From NCBI RefSeq assembly GCF_030700245.1, contig NZ_JAUYZI010000031.1, forward strand, positions 17,144 to 81,143: a stretch of DNA of 64,000 nucleotides, given 5' to 3'. This DNA comes from Methylobacterium amylolyticum (GTDB taxonomy: Bacteria > Pseudomonadota > Alphaproteobacteria > Rhizobiales > Beijerinckiaceae). The translations under genes and the position numbers were made by a program. Shown here one piece after another: positions 37,435-48,876 of the stretch; position 1 is the stretch's first letter, and every line of letters begins with the position of its first letter. The notes beneath the pieces are model-generated. The model saw nothing but the letters and a program-made list of their open reading frames with translations, was not told where the DNA came from and did no database searches.

Positions 37435-37564
37435 GCCGTCATCGCGAGCCGTAGGCGAAGCGACCCAGGGCAGCGCGCGGTTTGAGAACGTGGCGCCCCT
37501 GGATTGCTTCGCTAGCGCTCGCAAAGACGGACGCCGACGATCGCCAAGTCTTCAGCCGGATGCC
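37435..37564. repeat. Palindromic repeat family C, copy 1
   Basis: Begins GCCGTCATCGCGAGCCGTAG and ends near TTCAGCCGGATGCC. The left part GTCATCGCGAGCC..GCGAAGCGA is complementary to the right part GCTTCGCT..GCTCGCAAAGAC, and the centre reads GGCAGCGCGCGGTTTGAG. It is nearly identical to 48916-49045. It fills most of the spacer before the low-GC gene. Confidence 0.88.
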
Positions 37565-37593
37565 ATGTCACCTTTTCCAGGCAGACGGATGAG

Positions 37594-38274
37594 ATGAGAA
37601 CGCTGTCCGATTTCGCGTATGATGGCCGGGCCGTTCTCGACTTTCTCATCGACGCTTCGCCTTGGGGCAGTGCCGATCAAGCGATCGCGTCACTCGCAGT
37701 CTTCGCGCATCCGGATGTCGTCGCGGCGAGCGGCCGGCGTGCGATTTTTCGCACGTTTCGGCGCATGGCGGACCGAGGAAAGATTTTTGACGGCGCAATG
37801 GCCGATGACAATTACAGCCCTGCAATGGCTTTCGAGTGGGCCACAGGCTTCAAGCGGAAGGCTGCAGCGGACCTGACTTGCTGTCATCTCTACGCCGCGT
37901 CCCGGGATGCGACCGCCTACACGGATCTACGCAACTTGTTCTTTGCTCCGAGCTTCATATCGAGACTGACGGATAGCCAAGCTGCGTCTTTGCCAGCCGA
38001 ACACGCTCTCCATGCCCTGCGTTATCGTGCATTTGTCCTTTACGGCTATGGCGGCCCCACAGGAACCGAGTTACCTGTCAAGGCAGCAACTTATGATCAT
38101 CTTGAATGGGCCGAGCCGATAGGGGCCGGAGCGCGTGCAGAGGAACTCGAACTCCGGTTGCGAACGCGCTTGGCTCGAAAACCCAAGGACCGCCTGACGA
38201 AATCGGTGGCGATGTGCGGTTGGACCTTTTCTGACTACCAGCCGGACCCACGAGTCGTCTTTACGGGCGATTGA
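37594..38274 (+). CDS. Hypothetical protein with atypical base composition
   Basis: 226 residues, MRTLSDFAYDGRAVLDFLID to DYQPDPRVVFTGD. It has no signal peptide or membrane segment. Codon use stands out: A/T-ending codons such as ttt, att, tta and gat are frequent, whereas neighbours use almost only G/C in third positions. This suggests recent horizontal transfer. CDLTCCHLY-like Cys content and LAEHALHALRYRAFVLYGYG are the more distinctive parts, but no family was recognised. It is flanked by a family C repeat upstream and rarD downstream. Confidence 0.65.
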   Translation: MRTLSDFAYDGRAVLDFLIDASPWGSADQAIASLAVFAHPDVVAASGRRAIFRTFRRMADRGKIFDGAMADDNYSPAMAFEWATGFKRKAAADLTCCHLYAASRDATAYTDLRNLFFAPSFISRLTDSQAASLPAEHALHALRYRAFVLYGYGGPTGTELPVKAATYDHLEWAEPIGAGARAEELELRLRTRLARKPKDRLTKSVAMCGWTFSDYQPDPRVVFTGD

Positions 38275-38381
38275 GCCGGGGCGGATACCAGCCCTGCGCC
38301 GCGCCCCCTGACGCCCCCGGGCGCGCCACGCTAAGGAAACGCCGCCCGGCCGCCCATCCGGGTGGATCCAAGGGAAACGCC

Positions 38382-39266
38382 GTGGGCCTCGTCTACGCGC
38401 TCGGTGCCTATCTCACCTGGGGCCTGCTGGTCCCGGTGCATTTCCGGCTGCTCGGGGCGTTCAGCCCGTGGCACATCCTGGCCGAGCGCATCCTGTGGTC
38501 CAGCCTGTTCGCGGGCCTGCTGGCGCTGGCGTGGCGGCACCGCCTGCGGCTGCCGCTGCCGTTCGCCCGGCGCCACGCCCTGCTGCTGCTCTCGGCCGTC
38601 CTGATCGGCGTGAACTGGGTGCTCTACCTCTACGCCGTCGACCGCGGCCACCTGCTCGACGCGAGCCTCGGCTACTACATCAACCCGCTGGTCAGCGTGG
38701 CGCTCGGCCGGGTGGTGCTGGGCGAGCGGCTGCGGCCGGTGCAGGCCGTGGCGGTGGGCATCGCGGCGCTCGGCGTCGTCGTCGCGGTCGCCTGGGCCGG
38801 GGACCTGCCGGCGCTGTCGCTCGCGCTCGCCGTCACCTTCGCCCTCTACGGGCTCGTGCGGAAGGTGGTCGCCGTCGATCCCCTGGTCGGCTTCCTGGCC
38901 GAGACGCTGATCCTGATGCCCGCGGCGCTGGCGTGGCTCGCGACGACGACGGAGCCGGTCCTCCCGGCCGAGCCGCGGGTGCTGGCGCTGCTGATGCTCA
39001 CCGGCATCACCACCGCGCTGCCGCTGATCTGGTTCGCGGCCGCCGCCGTGCGCCTGCGGCTGACGACGCTCGGCCTGATGCAGTACATCGCGCCCACCGG
39101 CCTGCTGGTCCTCAGCGTGCTGGTCTACGGCGAGCGGCTGGAGCCCCACCGTGCGGCGATGTTCGGGCTGATCTGGGCGGCGCTCGCCCTCTACACCGTC
39201 GATGCCCTGCGCGGGCGCCGGGCGGAGGGTGCGCCGCGATCCGCACCGGGCCCGATGCGTGTATAA
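38382..39266 (+). CDS. rarD: RarD-type EamA transporter
   Basis: A 294-residue drug/metabolite-superfamily protein with ten membrane helices in two EamA repeats. GLVYALGAYLTWGLLVPVHF opens it, followed by LLDASLGYYINPLVSVALGR, the RarD block, and QYIAPTGLLVLSVLVYGERL. The substrate is unknown in the family (chloramphenicol-linked name in E. coli). The GTG at 38382 follows AGGGAAA; an upstream ATG-less extension encodes only low-complexity sequence. Confidence 0.9.
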   Translation: MGLVYALGAYLTWGLLVPVHFRLLGAFSPWHILAERILWSSLFAGLLALAWRHRLRLPLPFARRHALLLLSAVLIGVNWVLYLYAVDRGHLLDASLGYYINPLVSVALGRVVLGERLRPVQAVAVGIAALGVVVAVAWAGDLPALSLALAVTFALYGLVRKVVAVDPLVGFLAETLILMPAALAWLATTTEPVLPAEPRVLALLMLTGITTALPLIWFAAAAVRLRLTTLGLMQYIAPTGLLVLSVLVYGERLEPHRAAMFGLIWAALALYTVDALRGRRAEGAPRSAPGPMRV

Positions 39267-39314
39267 GGCGGCCCGGACGCGCCGCCGCGGGCGTTAGGGA
39301 GATCCTCAGGGCCG

Positions 39315-41660
39315 ATGGACACCGAGCGCGTCACCGACGACGACTACAGGAACCTCGCCGACACGCTGCCGCAGCTCGCCTGGATCGGGAACGCCGACGG
39401 CGCCCTGATCTGGTACAATGCCCGCTGGTACGACTACACCGGCACCACCCTCGACCAGATGCGCGGCTCCGGCTGGCGGGCGGTCCACCACCCCGACCAC
39501 GTCGAGCGCGTCACCGCGCGGTTCCGGGCGGCGATCGAGGCCGGCAAGCCGTGGGAGGACACCTTCCCCCTGCGCGGGGCGGACGGCGCCTACCGCTGGT
39601 TCCTGTCGAAGGCGATGCCGTTCCGCGACGCCGACGGGCGGATCGTGCGCTGGTACGGCACCAACACCGACATCTCCCGCCGCCGGGCCACCGAGGAGCG
39701 CCTGCGCCATTCCGAGGAGCGCTTCCGGGCGCTGGTCGACGCCTCCGCCGCGGTGATCTGGAACACCGACGCCGAAGGGGCGCTGATCCCGCCGCAGCCG
39801 CGCTGGAGCGCCTATACCGGCCAGACCGAGGAGGCCTACCAGGGCTGGGGCTGGGTCGATGCCGTCCACCCCGACGACCGGGCGGCGGCGGCCGACGCCT
39901 GGGCCGCCAGCGTCGAGGCGCGCGCGCCCTATCAGGTGGAGTACCGGCTGCGCCGCCGCGACGGGGCGTGGCGGGCGATGGAGACCCGCGGCGTGCCCGT
40001 GCTCGCCGAGGATGGCACCCTGCGCGAGTGGGTCGGCACCTGCGTCGACATCACCGACCGGCGCGAGGCCGAGGCCGCGGTCGAGCGCGCCCGCGAGGCG
40101 GCGGAGGCGGCCAACCGCGCGAAGAGCCAGTTCATCGCCAACATGAGCCACGAGCTGCGCACCCCGCTCTCGGCGGTGATCGGCTACTCGGAGATGCTCG
40201 GCGAGGAGCTGGAGGATATCGGCCAGGCCGCCCTGCTGCCGGACCTGCGCAAGATCGAGGCGGCGGCCCGCCACCTGCTGTCGCTCATCAACGACGTGCT
40301 CGACATCTCGAAGATCGAGGCGGGGCGCGTCACCGCCGCGGGCGAGACGTTTCCCGTCTCCGACCTGATCCGGGACGTGTGCGACGCCACCGGCGCGCTG
40401 GTCGCCAAGAAGGGCAACCGCTTCGTCCTCGACGCGGCCGACGACCTCGGGGCGATGCACCAGGACCAGACCAAGATCCGCCAGTGCCTCGTGAACCTGA
40501 TCGGCAACGCCGCGAAGTTCACGGAGGGCGGCACGATCACGCTGACGGTGCGCCGCCACCGGGAGGCGGAGGCGGACTGGGTGTCCCTCGCGGTCGCCGA
40601 TACCGGCATCGGGTTGAGCCGGGAGCAGATCGGCCGCCTGTTCGAGCGCTTCGTGCAGGCCGACGAATCCACCACCCGCCAGTTCGGCGGCACCGGGCTC
40701 GGGCTCGCCATCACCCGCGCCTTCTGCCAGGCGATGGGCGGCGACATCGGTGTGGAAAGCGAGCCGGGCCGCGGGGCGACCTTCACCATCCGCCTGCCCG
40801 CCACCCTCAGCGCCGAGGACGGCGCCCCCGACGCCCAGCCCGTGCCGGTCGAGGCGCACGAGCGGCACGAGACGGTGCTCCTCGTCGACGACGACCCGGC
40901 GGCGCGCGAGCTGCTCCAGCGCTTCCTCGAACGCGAGGGTTTTCACGTGCGCTCGGCCGCCGACGGCCGGGCCGGGCTGACGCTGGCGCGGGCGCTCAAG
41001 CCGAGGGCGATCCTGCTCGACGTCGAGATGCCGCGCATGGACGGCTGGGCGGTGCTCCACGCGGTGCGCAACGACCCGGATCTCGCCGGCACGCCGGTGA
41101 TCATGACCTCGGTGGTGGCCGAGCAGGGGCTGGGTCAGGCGCTCGGCGCCACCGACTACTTCGTCAAGCCGATCGACTGGGAGCGCCTCAAGGGCCTGAT
41201 GGAGCGCTACCGGCCGGAGGCGCCGGACGAGGCCCGGGTGCTCGTGATCGACGACGACGCCGACGCCCGCGAGCGACTGCGCCGCTCGCTCGGCCGCGAG
41301 GGCTGGACCGTCGACGAGGCCGAGAACGGCCGCGTCGCCCTCGACCGGTTCTCCCAGGCGCGGCCGAACCTGATCCTCCTCGACCTGATGATGCCGGAGA
41401 TGGACGGATTCGGCTTCCTGCGGGCGCTGCGCGGCCGGCCGGACGGCGACGTGCCGGTGGTGGTGCTGACCGCCAAGGAGATCACCGCCGCCGAGAAGGC
41501 GAGCCTCGGCGCGCAGGCCGACCGGGTGATCGCCAAGGGCTCGATGAGCCTCGCCGAGATCGGCCGGCAGTTGCGCGCGCTCTACGCCCGCACCCCCGCC
41601 GAGCCGGTGCCGGGGCGGCTCCAGGGACTGATCGACCGGCTGGCGGAGACGGACAGATGA
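39315..41660 (+). CDS. Hybrid histidine kinase, PAS-PAS-HisKA-HATPase-REC-REC
   Basis: 781 residues, no membrane segment. Two PAS domains with PAC motifs (about 10-125 and 133-250; DGAYRWFLSKAMPFRDADG is typical). The kinase core has H279 (FIANMSHELRTPLSAVIGYS), N-box CLVNLIGNAAKFTEGG and G-boxes VADTGIGLS and FGGTGLGLAI. Two receivers follow (about 520-630 with D569 in ILLDVEMPRMDGW; about 641-755 with D690 in ILLDLMMPEMDGF). It lacks an HPt and a DNA-binding output, so it needs an external phosphotransfer partner. The stop overlaps the start of a small gene (ATGA). Confidence 0.93.
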   Translation: MDTERVTDDDYRNLADTLPQLAWIGNADGALIWYNARWYDYTGTTLDQMRGSGWRAVHHPDHVERVTARFRAAIEAGKPWEDTFPLRGADGAYRWFLSKAMPFRDADGRIVRWYGTNTDISRRRATEERLRHSEERFRALVDASAAVIWNTDAEGALIPPQPRWSAYTGQTEEAYQGWGWVDAVHPDDRAAAADAWAASVEARAPYQVEYRLRRRDGAWRAMETRGVPVLAEDGTLREWVGTCVDITDRREAEAAVERAREAAEAANRAKSQFIANMSHELRTPLSAVIGYSEMLGEELEDIGQAALLPDLRKIEAAARHLLSLINDVLDISKIEAGRVTAAGETFPVSDLIRDVCDATGALVAKKGNRFVLDAADDLGAMHQDQTKIRQCLVNLIGNAAKFTEGGTITLTVRRHREAEADWVSLAVADTGIGLSREQIGRLFERFVQADESTTRQFGGTGLGLAITRAFCQAMGGDIGVESEPGRGATFTIRLPATLSAEDGAPDAQPVPVEAHERHETVLLVDDDPAARELLQRFLEREGFHVRSAADGRAGLTLARALKPRAILLDVEMPRMDGWAVLHAVRNDPDLAGTPVIMTSVVAEQGLGQALGATDYFVKPIDWERLKGLMERYRPEAPDEARVLVIDDDADARERLRRSLGREGWTVDEAENGRVALDRFSQARPNLILLDLMMPEMDGFGFLRALRGRPDGDVPVVVLTAKEITAAEKASLGAQADRVIAKGSMSLAEIGRQLRALYARTPAEPVPGRLQGLIDRLAETDR

Positions 41661-41950
41661 GCGGGACGGACGGGTCCGGGACGGTCGATCCCGACAGGGC
41701 GGTGGCGATCCGCCTGCGGGCGCGGCTGGCGGTGGTGGAGCGGGCGGCGTGGTTCGGCCTCGTCCACGCGATGCGGACCCGGCCCGCGGAGACGGAAGCC
41801 TACATCGCCTCCGAGCGGGCGCGCTGCGCCGAGGGGTTCGGCGGGCGCGGCTGGGCCGCCGACCTCACCGAGGCCGAGCGGGGGATGCTCGCGGCCGAGG
41901 TCGATGCCGGGCTGGCCCAGCTCCTGGAGGACGCGCGCGACGCGGTGTGA
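41657..41950 (+). CDS. Small protein coupled to the hybrid kinase, unknown
   Basis: 97 residues, MSGTDGSGTVDPDRAVAIRL, then RLAVVERAAWFGLVHAMRTR and LEDARDAV at the end. It is helical and charged, with no membrane segment. ATGA overlap with the kinase stop implies translational coupling, so it may modulate that kinase. An HPt role was considered, but the only candidate histidine (LVHAMRTR) lacks the HPt K-G context. Function unknown. Confidence 0.6.
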   Translation: MSGTDGSGTVDPDRAVAIRLRARLAVVERAAWFGLVHAMRTRPAETEAYIASERARCAEGFGGRGWAADLTEAERGMLAAEVDAGLAQLLEDARDAV

Positions 41951-41959
41951 GCACTCTGC

Positions 41960-42072
41960 CTCTCCTCCCCCTTGTGAGGAGGAGCCGGAGGTGGGGGTGG
42001 TTCAGAAGGCACCGCCGAACTTCGTCCGGTACCACCCCCACCCCTTGCCCCTCCCCACAAGGGGGAGGGGAA
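41960..42072. repeat. Palindromic repeat family B, copy 2 (inverted)
   Basis: Opposite orientation to 20811-20937. It has TCTCCTCCCCCTTGTGAGGA on the left, CCCTCCCCACAAGGGGGAGG on the right and GGTTCAGAAGGCACCGCCGA in the core. It lies between the converging ends of the gene at 41657 and the gene at 42083. Confidence 0.87.
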
Positions 42073-42082
42073 CTGCGCCCTC

Positions 42083-42352
42083 TCAGCGGTGGCAGAAGCC
42101 TCGCGGGCCGCGATACAGGCCGGGCGGGCAGCCGCGGGGGGCACCGGTGATCGCCCGCCGCATGGCGCCGCGGGGGCCGCGGTTGAGGCGGCAGCCGCCG
42201 AAGGGGCCGCGATGGGCGCCGAAGCCGCAGCCGCCGCGGGCCAGCACGATCGACGCGTCGCCGCCGGAGAGCGGCGCGACGGGCAGCGCCTGGGCGGCCC
42301 CGCCGGCGCCCAGGGTCACGGCGGCGGCGAGCATCATCGCTTTGAATCGCAT
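42083..42352 (-). CDS. Secreted GCG_CRPN-type peptide
   Basis: 89 residues. The signal peptide MRFKAMMLAAAVTLGAGGAA is followed by a short mature protein. It carries the Gly-Cys-Gly prefix ARGGCGFGAHRGPFGGCRLN, then RGPRGAMRRAITGAPRGCPP and a CHR end. This matches the GCG_CRPN prefix-to-repeats family, in which Cys-Gly-rich prefixes precede variable short repeats. Such proteins are frequent and uncharacterised in Methylobacterium and Bradyrhizobium relatives. The start was placed at the ATG before the signal peptide; a longer frame upstream adds only Arg/Ala-rich sequence. It is monocistronic. Confidence 0.78.
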   Translation of the reverse strand: MRFKAMMLAAAVTLGAGGAAQALPVAPLSGGDASIVLARGGCGFGAHRGPFGGCRLNRGPRGAMRRAITGAPRGCPPGLYRGPRGFCHR

Positions 42353-42472
42353 AGGTCTCTCCCTTGTCGCCCGGGCGGCTCCCGCGGGAGACCGGGCCCC
42401 GGCATCCCTGCCGATCAAACTCGGCAGTTGCCTGCAACCGCCGGCGGGCGCGTTCCGTTCCGCGCCCGCGGC

Positions 42473-43507
42473 TCAGGCCCGGCCGCCGAAGCGATCCCGC
42501 CACGCCGCGGGCAGGCCGGAGGCGGCGTCGGGCGGGACGGGCTCGACCCCGGGCAGGCCCGCCGCGCAGAACACGCCGAGGGCGACCGCCCGGGCGAGCG
42601 TCCGCGCCGCGGCGTCGCCGAGGCGGGCGAGGTCGGCCACCGGATCGGCCAGCGGCACCGCGCCGGTGGCGACCGCGAAGACGAGGTCGCCGTCGAGCGG
42701 CGTGTGCGCGGGCACGAGGGCGCGCGCGAGCCCGTCCTGCGCCGCCACTGCGAGGCGGCGGCACTGCGCCTTGGTCAGCGCCGCGTCGGTGGCGACCACC
42801 GCGAGCGTCGTCGCGGCCCCGGGCAGGGCGCGGGCGGGGAAGGCGTGGGCCGCCTCCGGCACCGGGGTGGGGAGGCCGAGGCCGCCGAACTCGTCGCCCC
42901 TCTCGAACGGCGCCGCCCAGAAATGCGGGCCGTCGCCGACCGTCGCGCGGCCGAAGGCGTTGACGGCGACGAGCGCCCCGACCCGGGCGGCGGCGCCCGC
43001 CATCGCCACCGCCGCCGAGGCCGAGCCGACCCCGCCCTTGAGGTTGCCGGCGCGCGCGCCGGTCCCCGCCCCGACCGAGCCGAGGGCGAAGTCCCGTTCC
43101 GCCGCCGCGGCGGCCGCGTAGCCCAGCTCCCGGTAGGGCGGGTAGCGGCCCCAATCCTTGTCGCCGCCGTTGAGGAGATCGAACAGGATCGCCCCCGGCA
43201 CGATCGGCACCCGCATGGCGCCGATGGCGAAGCCGCGCCCCGTCTCGGCGAGTTGCGCGACCACGCCCGCCGCCGCGTCGAGCCCGAAGGCCGAGCCGCC
43301 GGACAGGACCAGGGCGTCGATCCCCTCCACCGTGCGCTCGGGATCGAGCAGGTCGGTCTCGCGGGTGCCGGGCCCGCCGCCGCGCACGTCGACGGACGCC
43401 GTGACCGGATGGTCGAACAGGATCGCGGTGACCCCGCTGCGGACCCGCAGGTCGGCGGCGTGGCCGACCCGGATCCCGGGGATGTCGGTGATGCGCGTGC
43501 GTGCCAT
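42473..43507 (-). CDS. P1 family (DmpA-like) aminopeptidase
   Basis: A 344-residue Ntn-hydrolase-fold peptidase of family S58/P1. Family blocks: ITDIPGIRVGHAADLRVRSG, VDVRGGGPGTRETDLLDPER, LSGGSAFGLDAAAGVVAQLA, and GNLKGGVGSASAAVAMAG with the Gly-Ser where autoproteolysis releases the nucleophile. DmpA and BapA relatives are D-/L-aminopeptidases or beta-peptidyl peptidases; physiological substrates are unclear. The ATG at 43507 has GAGG upstream. It is divergent from the dehydrogenase gene. Confidence 0.9.
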   Translation of the reverse strand: MARTRITDIPGIRVGHAADLRVRSGVTAILFDHPVTASVDVRGGGPGTRETDLLDPERTVEGIDALVLSGGSAFGLDAAAGVVAQLAETGRGFAIGAMRVPIVPGAILFDLLNGGDKDWGRYPPYRELGYAAAAAAERDFALGSVGAGTGARAGNLKGGVGSASAAVAMAGAAARVGALVAVNAFGRATVGDGPHFWAAPFERGDEFGGLGLPTPVPEAAHAFPARALPGAATTLAVVATDAALTKAQCRRLAVAAQDGLARALVPAHTPLDGDLVFAVATGAVPLADPVADLARLGDAAARTLARAVALGVFCAAGLPGVEPVPPDAASGLPAAWRDRFGGRA

Positions 43508-43628
43508 GGCCTCAGCTTGCCACGCCGGCGCGGCCGTGTCCCGGATCCCGAAGGCCACGCGCTCTCGAAACCCCACCCTTGCGACGCGCGCTATACGGTG
43601 CGTCGAGGCAAGAGATCCGGAGGACGGC

Positions 43629-44498
43629 ATGGACGTCGGATTCATCGGGATGGGGCGGATGGGCCGGGGCATGGCCGCCCGGCTGGCGGGGGCGGGGCAC
43701 CGGGTCCGGGCCTGGAACCGCTCGCCGGAGGCAGCCCACGGCATCCCCGGCGTGACGCCCGTGGCCTCCGCGGCGGAGGCGTTCTCCGGCGACGCGGCGA
43801 TCACCATGCTCGCCGACGACGCCGCGCTGGAGGCGACCCTGGTCGCGGGCGGGCTGCTCGACGCCCCCGGGCGGCCGCGTCTGCATCTCGGCATGAGCAC
43901 CGTCTCGGTGGCGCTCGCCCGGCAGCTCGCCGCGGTGCACGAGCGGGCGGGTGTTCGTTACGTCTCCGCCCCGGTCTTCGGCCGGCCGGACGCGGCCGCG
44001 GCGGGCGCCCTCCACATCGTCGCCGCGGGCCCCGACGCGGCCGTGGAGGCCGCCGCGCCGCTGTTCGACGCGATGGGCGCGCGGACGTGGCGGTTCGGGG
44101 AGGCGCCGGAGCGGGCCAACGCGGTCAAGCTCGCCGGCAACTTCATGATCGTCGCCGCGGTCGAGGCGATGGGCGAGGGCAGCGCGCTCGTCGAGGGGCA
44201 CGGGGTGGCGGCGGCCGACTTCCTCGACCTGATGACGAGCACGATCTTCGCCGCGCCGGTCTACAAGAACTACGGCGGCGCCATCGCCGCGTCCCGCTTC
44301 GAGCCGCCGGGCTTCGGCCTCAGGCTCGGCGCCAAGGACGTGCGGCTGGTGCTCCAGGCGGCCGAGGCGGCCGGCGTGCCGATGCCGGCGGCGAGCGTGC
44401 TGCGCGACGGGCTGATCGAGGCGATCGCGCACGGCGACGGCGAGAAGGATCTCGCGGCGCTGTCCCGGGTCTCGGCCCGGCGCAGCGGGCGCGGGTGA
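43629..44498 (+). CDS. Beta-hydroxyacid dehydrogenase (3-hydroxyisobutyrate dehydrogenase family)
   Basis: A 289-residue NAD(P)-dependent dehydrogenase. It has the N-terminal Rossmann site VGFIGMGRMGRGMAARLAGA, the substrate-binding stretch where DxxxxG is represented by FGRPDAAAAGALHIVAAG, the catalytic Lys in NAVKLAGNFMIVAAVEAM, and RLGAKDVRLVLQAAE. Likely substrates are short 3-hydroxyacids or glyoxylate/tartronate semialdehyde, not distinguishable here. GGAGG precedes the ATG. It converges on the S49 peptidase. Confidence 0.9.
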   Translation: MDVGFIGMGRMGRGMAARLAGAGHRVRAWNRSPEAAHGIPGVTPVASAAEAFSGDAAITMLADDAALEATLVAGGLLDAPGRPRLHLGMSTVSVALARQLAAVHERAGVRYVSAPVFGRPDAAAAGALHIVAAGPDAAVEAAAPLFDAMGARTWRFGEAPERANAVKLAGNFMIVAAVEAMGEGSALVEGHGVAAADFLDLMTSTIFAAPVYKNYGGAIAASRFEPPGFGLRLGAKDVRLVLQAAEAAGVPMPAASVLRDGLIEAIAHGDGEKDLAALSRVSARRSGRG

Positions 44499-44516
44499 GG
44501 CGCGCCGCGCGACGCC

Positions 44517-45371
44517 CTACAGCCCGTAGCGCGCGAAGGCCGCCCGCTCCTCCAGGGCGGCCAGCGCCTCGTCGGCGAGGCCGATATGCCCCGGCGCCCC
44601 CCGGCGCAGCAGCCGCGACAGCAGGCCGCCCCGCGCCTCGGCGACGAGCCGCAGGTCGACCGTCTCGCCGAACCGGGCGCGCAGCGTGCCCCGCAGGTCG
44701 CCCAGCCCGTCGACGAGGCCGAGCGGCAGCGCCTGCCGCCCGGTCCAGACCGCGCCGGTGAACAGGTTCTCGCCCGGCGGCAGCTTCGGCCGGCGCGCGG
44801 TGACGAGGTCGGTGAACACCGCCTGCACGTCGGCCTGGATGCGCTTCAGGCGCTCGATGTCGGCCGGATCCTCGGGGCGGAAGGGATCGAGCATCGCCTT
44901 CGCCTCGCCGATCGTGTGCACCCGCCGCTCGACCCCGACCTTCTCCAGAAGCCCCTGGAAGCCGAAGCCCGCCGAGACCACGCCGATCGAGCCGACGATC
45001 GAGGTCGGGTCGGCGACGATCTCGTCGGCGGCGCAGGCGATCATGTAGCCCCCCGAGGCGGCCACGTCCTCGACGAAGGCCAGCACCGGCAGACCCTTCT
45101 CCGCGGCGAGCGCGCGGATGCGCCGGTGGATCAGGTGCGACTGCGCCGGCGAGCCCCCCGGGGAATTGATCACCAGCGCCACCGCCTTGAGGCCGGGCAT
45201 CGCGAAGGCCCGCTCCAGGCTGCCCGCCACCGCGCCGATCGACAGGCCCGGCCGCAGCGGCGAGACCGCGCCGATCGTCCCCGACAGCCGCACCACCGCC
45301 ACGCGCGGGCGCCGCTCGCGGAAGCGGCGCGGCAGGAGCGCCCGGAGGGGGGCGGGGAGGGCGAACGGCAT
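44517..45371 (-). CDS. S49 family peptidase (SppA-like)
   Basis: A 284-residue single-domain member of the SppA/SohB family. Family blocks: VAVVRLSGTIGA, VALVINSPGGSPAQSHLIHR, and the catalytic Ser106 in EDVAASGGYMIACAADEIVA followed by PTSIVGSIGVVSAGFGFQGL. There is no convincing N-terminal membrane segment; the first 22 residues are basic (LPRRFRERRPR), so the enzyme may associate peripherally. It would degrade membrane-released signal peptides or short peptides. It is divergent from the His-rich gene. Confidence 0.9.
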   Translation of the reverse strand: MPFALPAPLRALLPRRFRERRPRVAVVRLSGTIGAVSPLRPGLSIGAVAGSLERAFAMPGLKAVALVINSPGGSPAQSHLIHRRIRALAAEKGLPVLAFVEDVAASGGYMIACAADEIVADPTSIVGSIGVVSAGFGFQGLLEKVGVERRVHTIGEAKAMLDPFRPEDPADIERLKRIQADVQAVFTDLVTARRPKLPPGENLFTGAVWTGRQALPLGLVDGLGDLRGTLRARFGETVDLRLVAEARGGLLSRLLRRGAPGHIGLADEALAALEERAAFARYGL

Positions 45372-45575
45372 GGTCGGACGGCTCGGATCGGGCGGGACGT
45401 GCCGGGGACGTAAGCCGGACCGGGCCGGTCGCAAGGGAGCACAAGCGTGCAGGCCCCCGGGGAACCGGCGCGGCTCCGCAGCGATCCGCGGCGCGTGAAC
45501 CCTTTCCCGACCTCGGCCGTTCCTGCCCCGGCCCGGCGAGGGTGCCGGCCCGTACCGACGGAGGACACCGACACG

Positions 45576-45929
45576 ATGCGACCCTTCAGGCTCCCACGCT
45601 GGCCGATCCTGGCCCTGCTCGCCGCGCTCGTCGCCGGCTCCCTGTCCGGCCCGCTCTCGACCGGGGCCCGCGCGGCCCCGATGCCGGTGCCCGCCGCCGC
45701 GACGGCCCCGGATTCCGCCGTGCAGGTGGCCCGCTGGCACCATCGCCGCCACTGGCACCGGCACCATCACTGGCGGCGGCACCACTGGCACCGTCGGCAC
45801 TGGCACCACCGCCGCCACTGGCACCGCCATCACCACTGGCGGCGGCACCACTGGCACCGCCGCCACGGCTGGCACCGGGTGCATTACGGCCGCCCGCACG
45901 CTTGGCGCGCGCCCGTCCGCTTCTACTGA
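45576..45929 (+). CDS. Secreted histidine-rich protein
   Basis: 117 residues. A long signal peptide (MRPFRLPRWPILALLAALVA, cleavage near ARAAP) precedes an Ala/Pro linker and about 50 residues made almost wholly of His, Arg and Trp (HWHRHHHWRRHHWHRRH). This block is a 22-residue unit encoded twice by a 66-bp tandem repeat. Such composition suggests metal or heme binding in the periplasm, but no family with known function was recognised. GGAGGA precedes the ATG. GC and codon use match the window. Confidence 0.75.
   Translation: MRPFRLPRWPILALLAALVAGSLSGPLSTGARAAPMPVPAAATAPDSAVQVARWHHRRHWHRHHHWRRHHWHRRHWHHRRHWHRHHHWRRHHWHRRHGWHRVHYGRPHAWRAPVRFY
45735..45866 (+). repeat. 66-bp tandem repeat in the His-rich gene, two copies
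   Basis: Unit 1 at 45735-45800 and unit 2 at 45801-45866, in frame (22 codons each), with a few base differences. Both begin TGGCACCA and encode W/H/R-rich sequence. The coding frame and lack of spacers rule out a CRISPR. Confidence 0.85.
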
Positions 45930-46164
45930 GCGGCCCGTAGAGATCGGGACTCCAGGGATCGGGACCGCCCCCGGGGCCGGGGCCGTCGCGGGGGCGCAAA
46001 GGCCCCCCGCGACGTGCGCCCGCCGCCTTGCGCGCGCGCGCGGAAACCCTTACTTAACCGTCTGATATCACAGATTTTCCGCGGTGCCGCCGCGCGCATC
46101 CGATGCGCCTCCCGCGGCCGCGGGCACGGCCCCGCCGGGGCCCGGAAACAGACGGAACAGACAC

Positions 46165-48876
<2,712 letters not shown>

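Noticed and set aside
45735..45866. Short repeated units resembling a CRISPR array.
   Set aside because: The units are contiguous, in frame, without unique spacers, and lie in a His-rich coding sequence.
46084..46164. GTG at 46084 as the gyrA start.
   Set aside because: It adds 27 Pro/Ala/Arg residues unlike GyrA N-termini; TTG 46165 starts directly before the conserved region.
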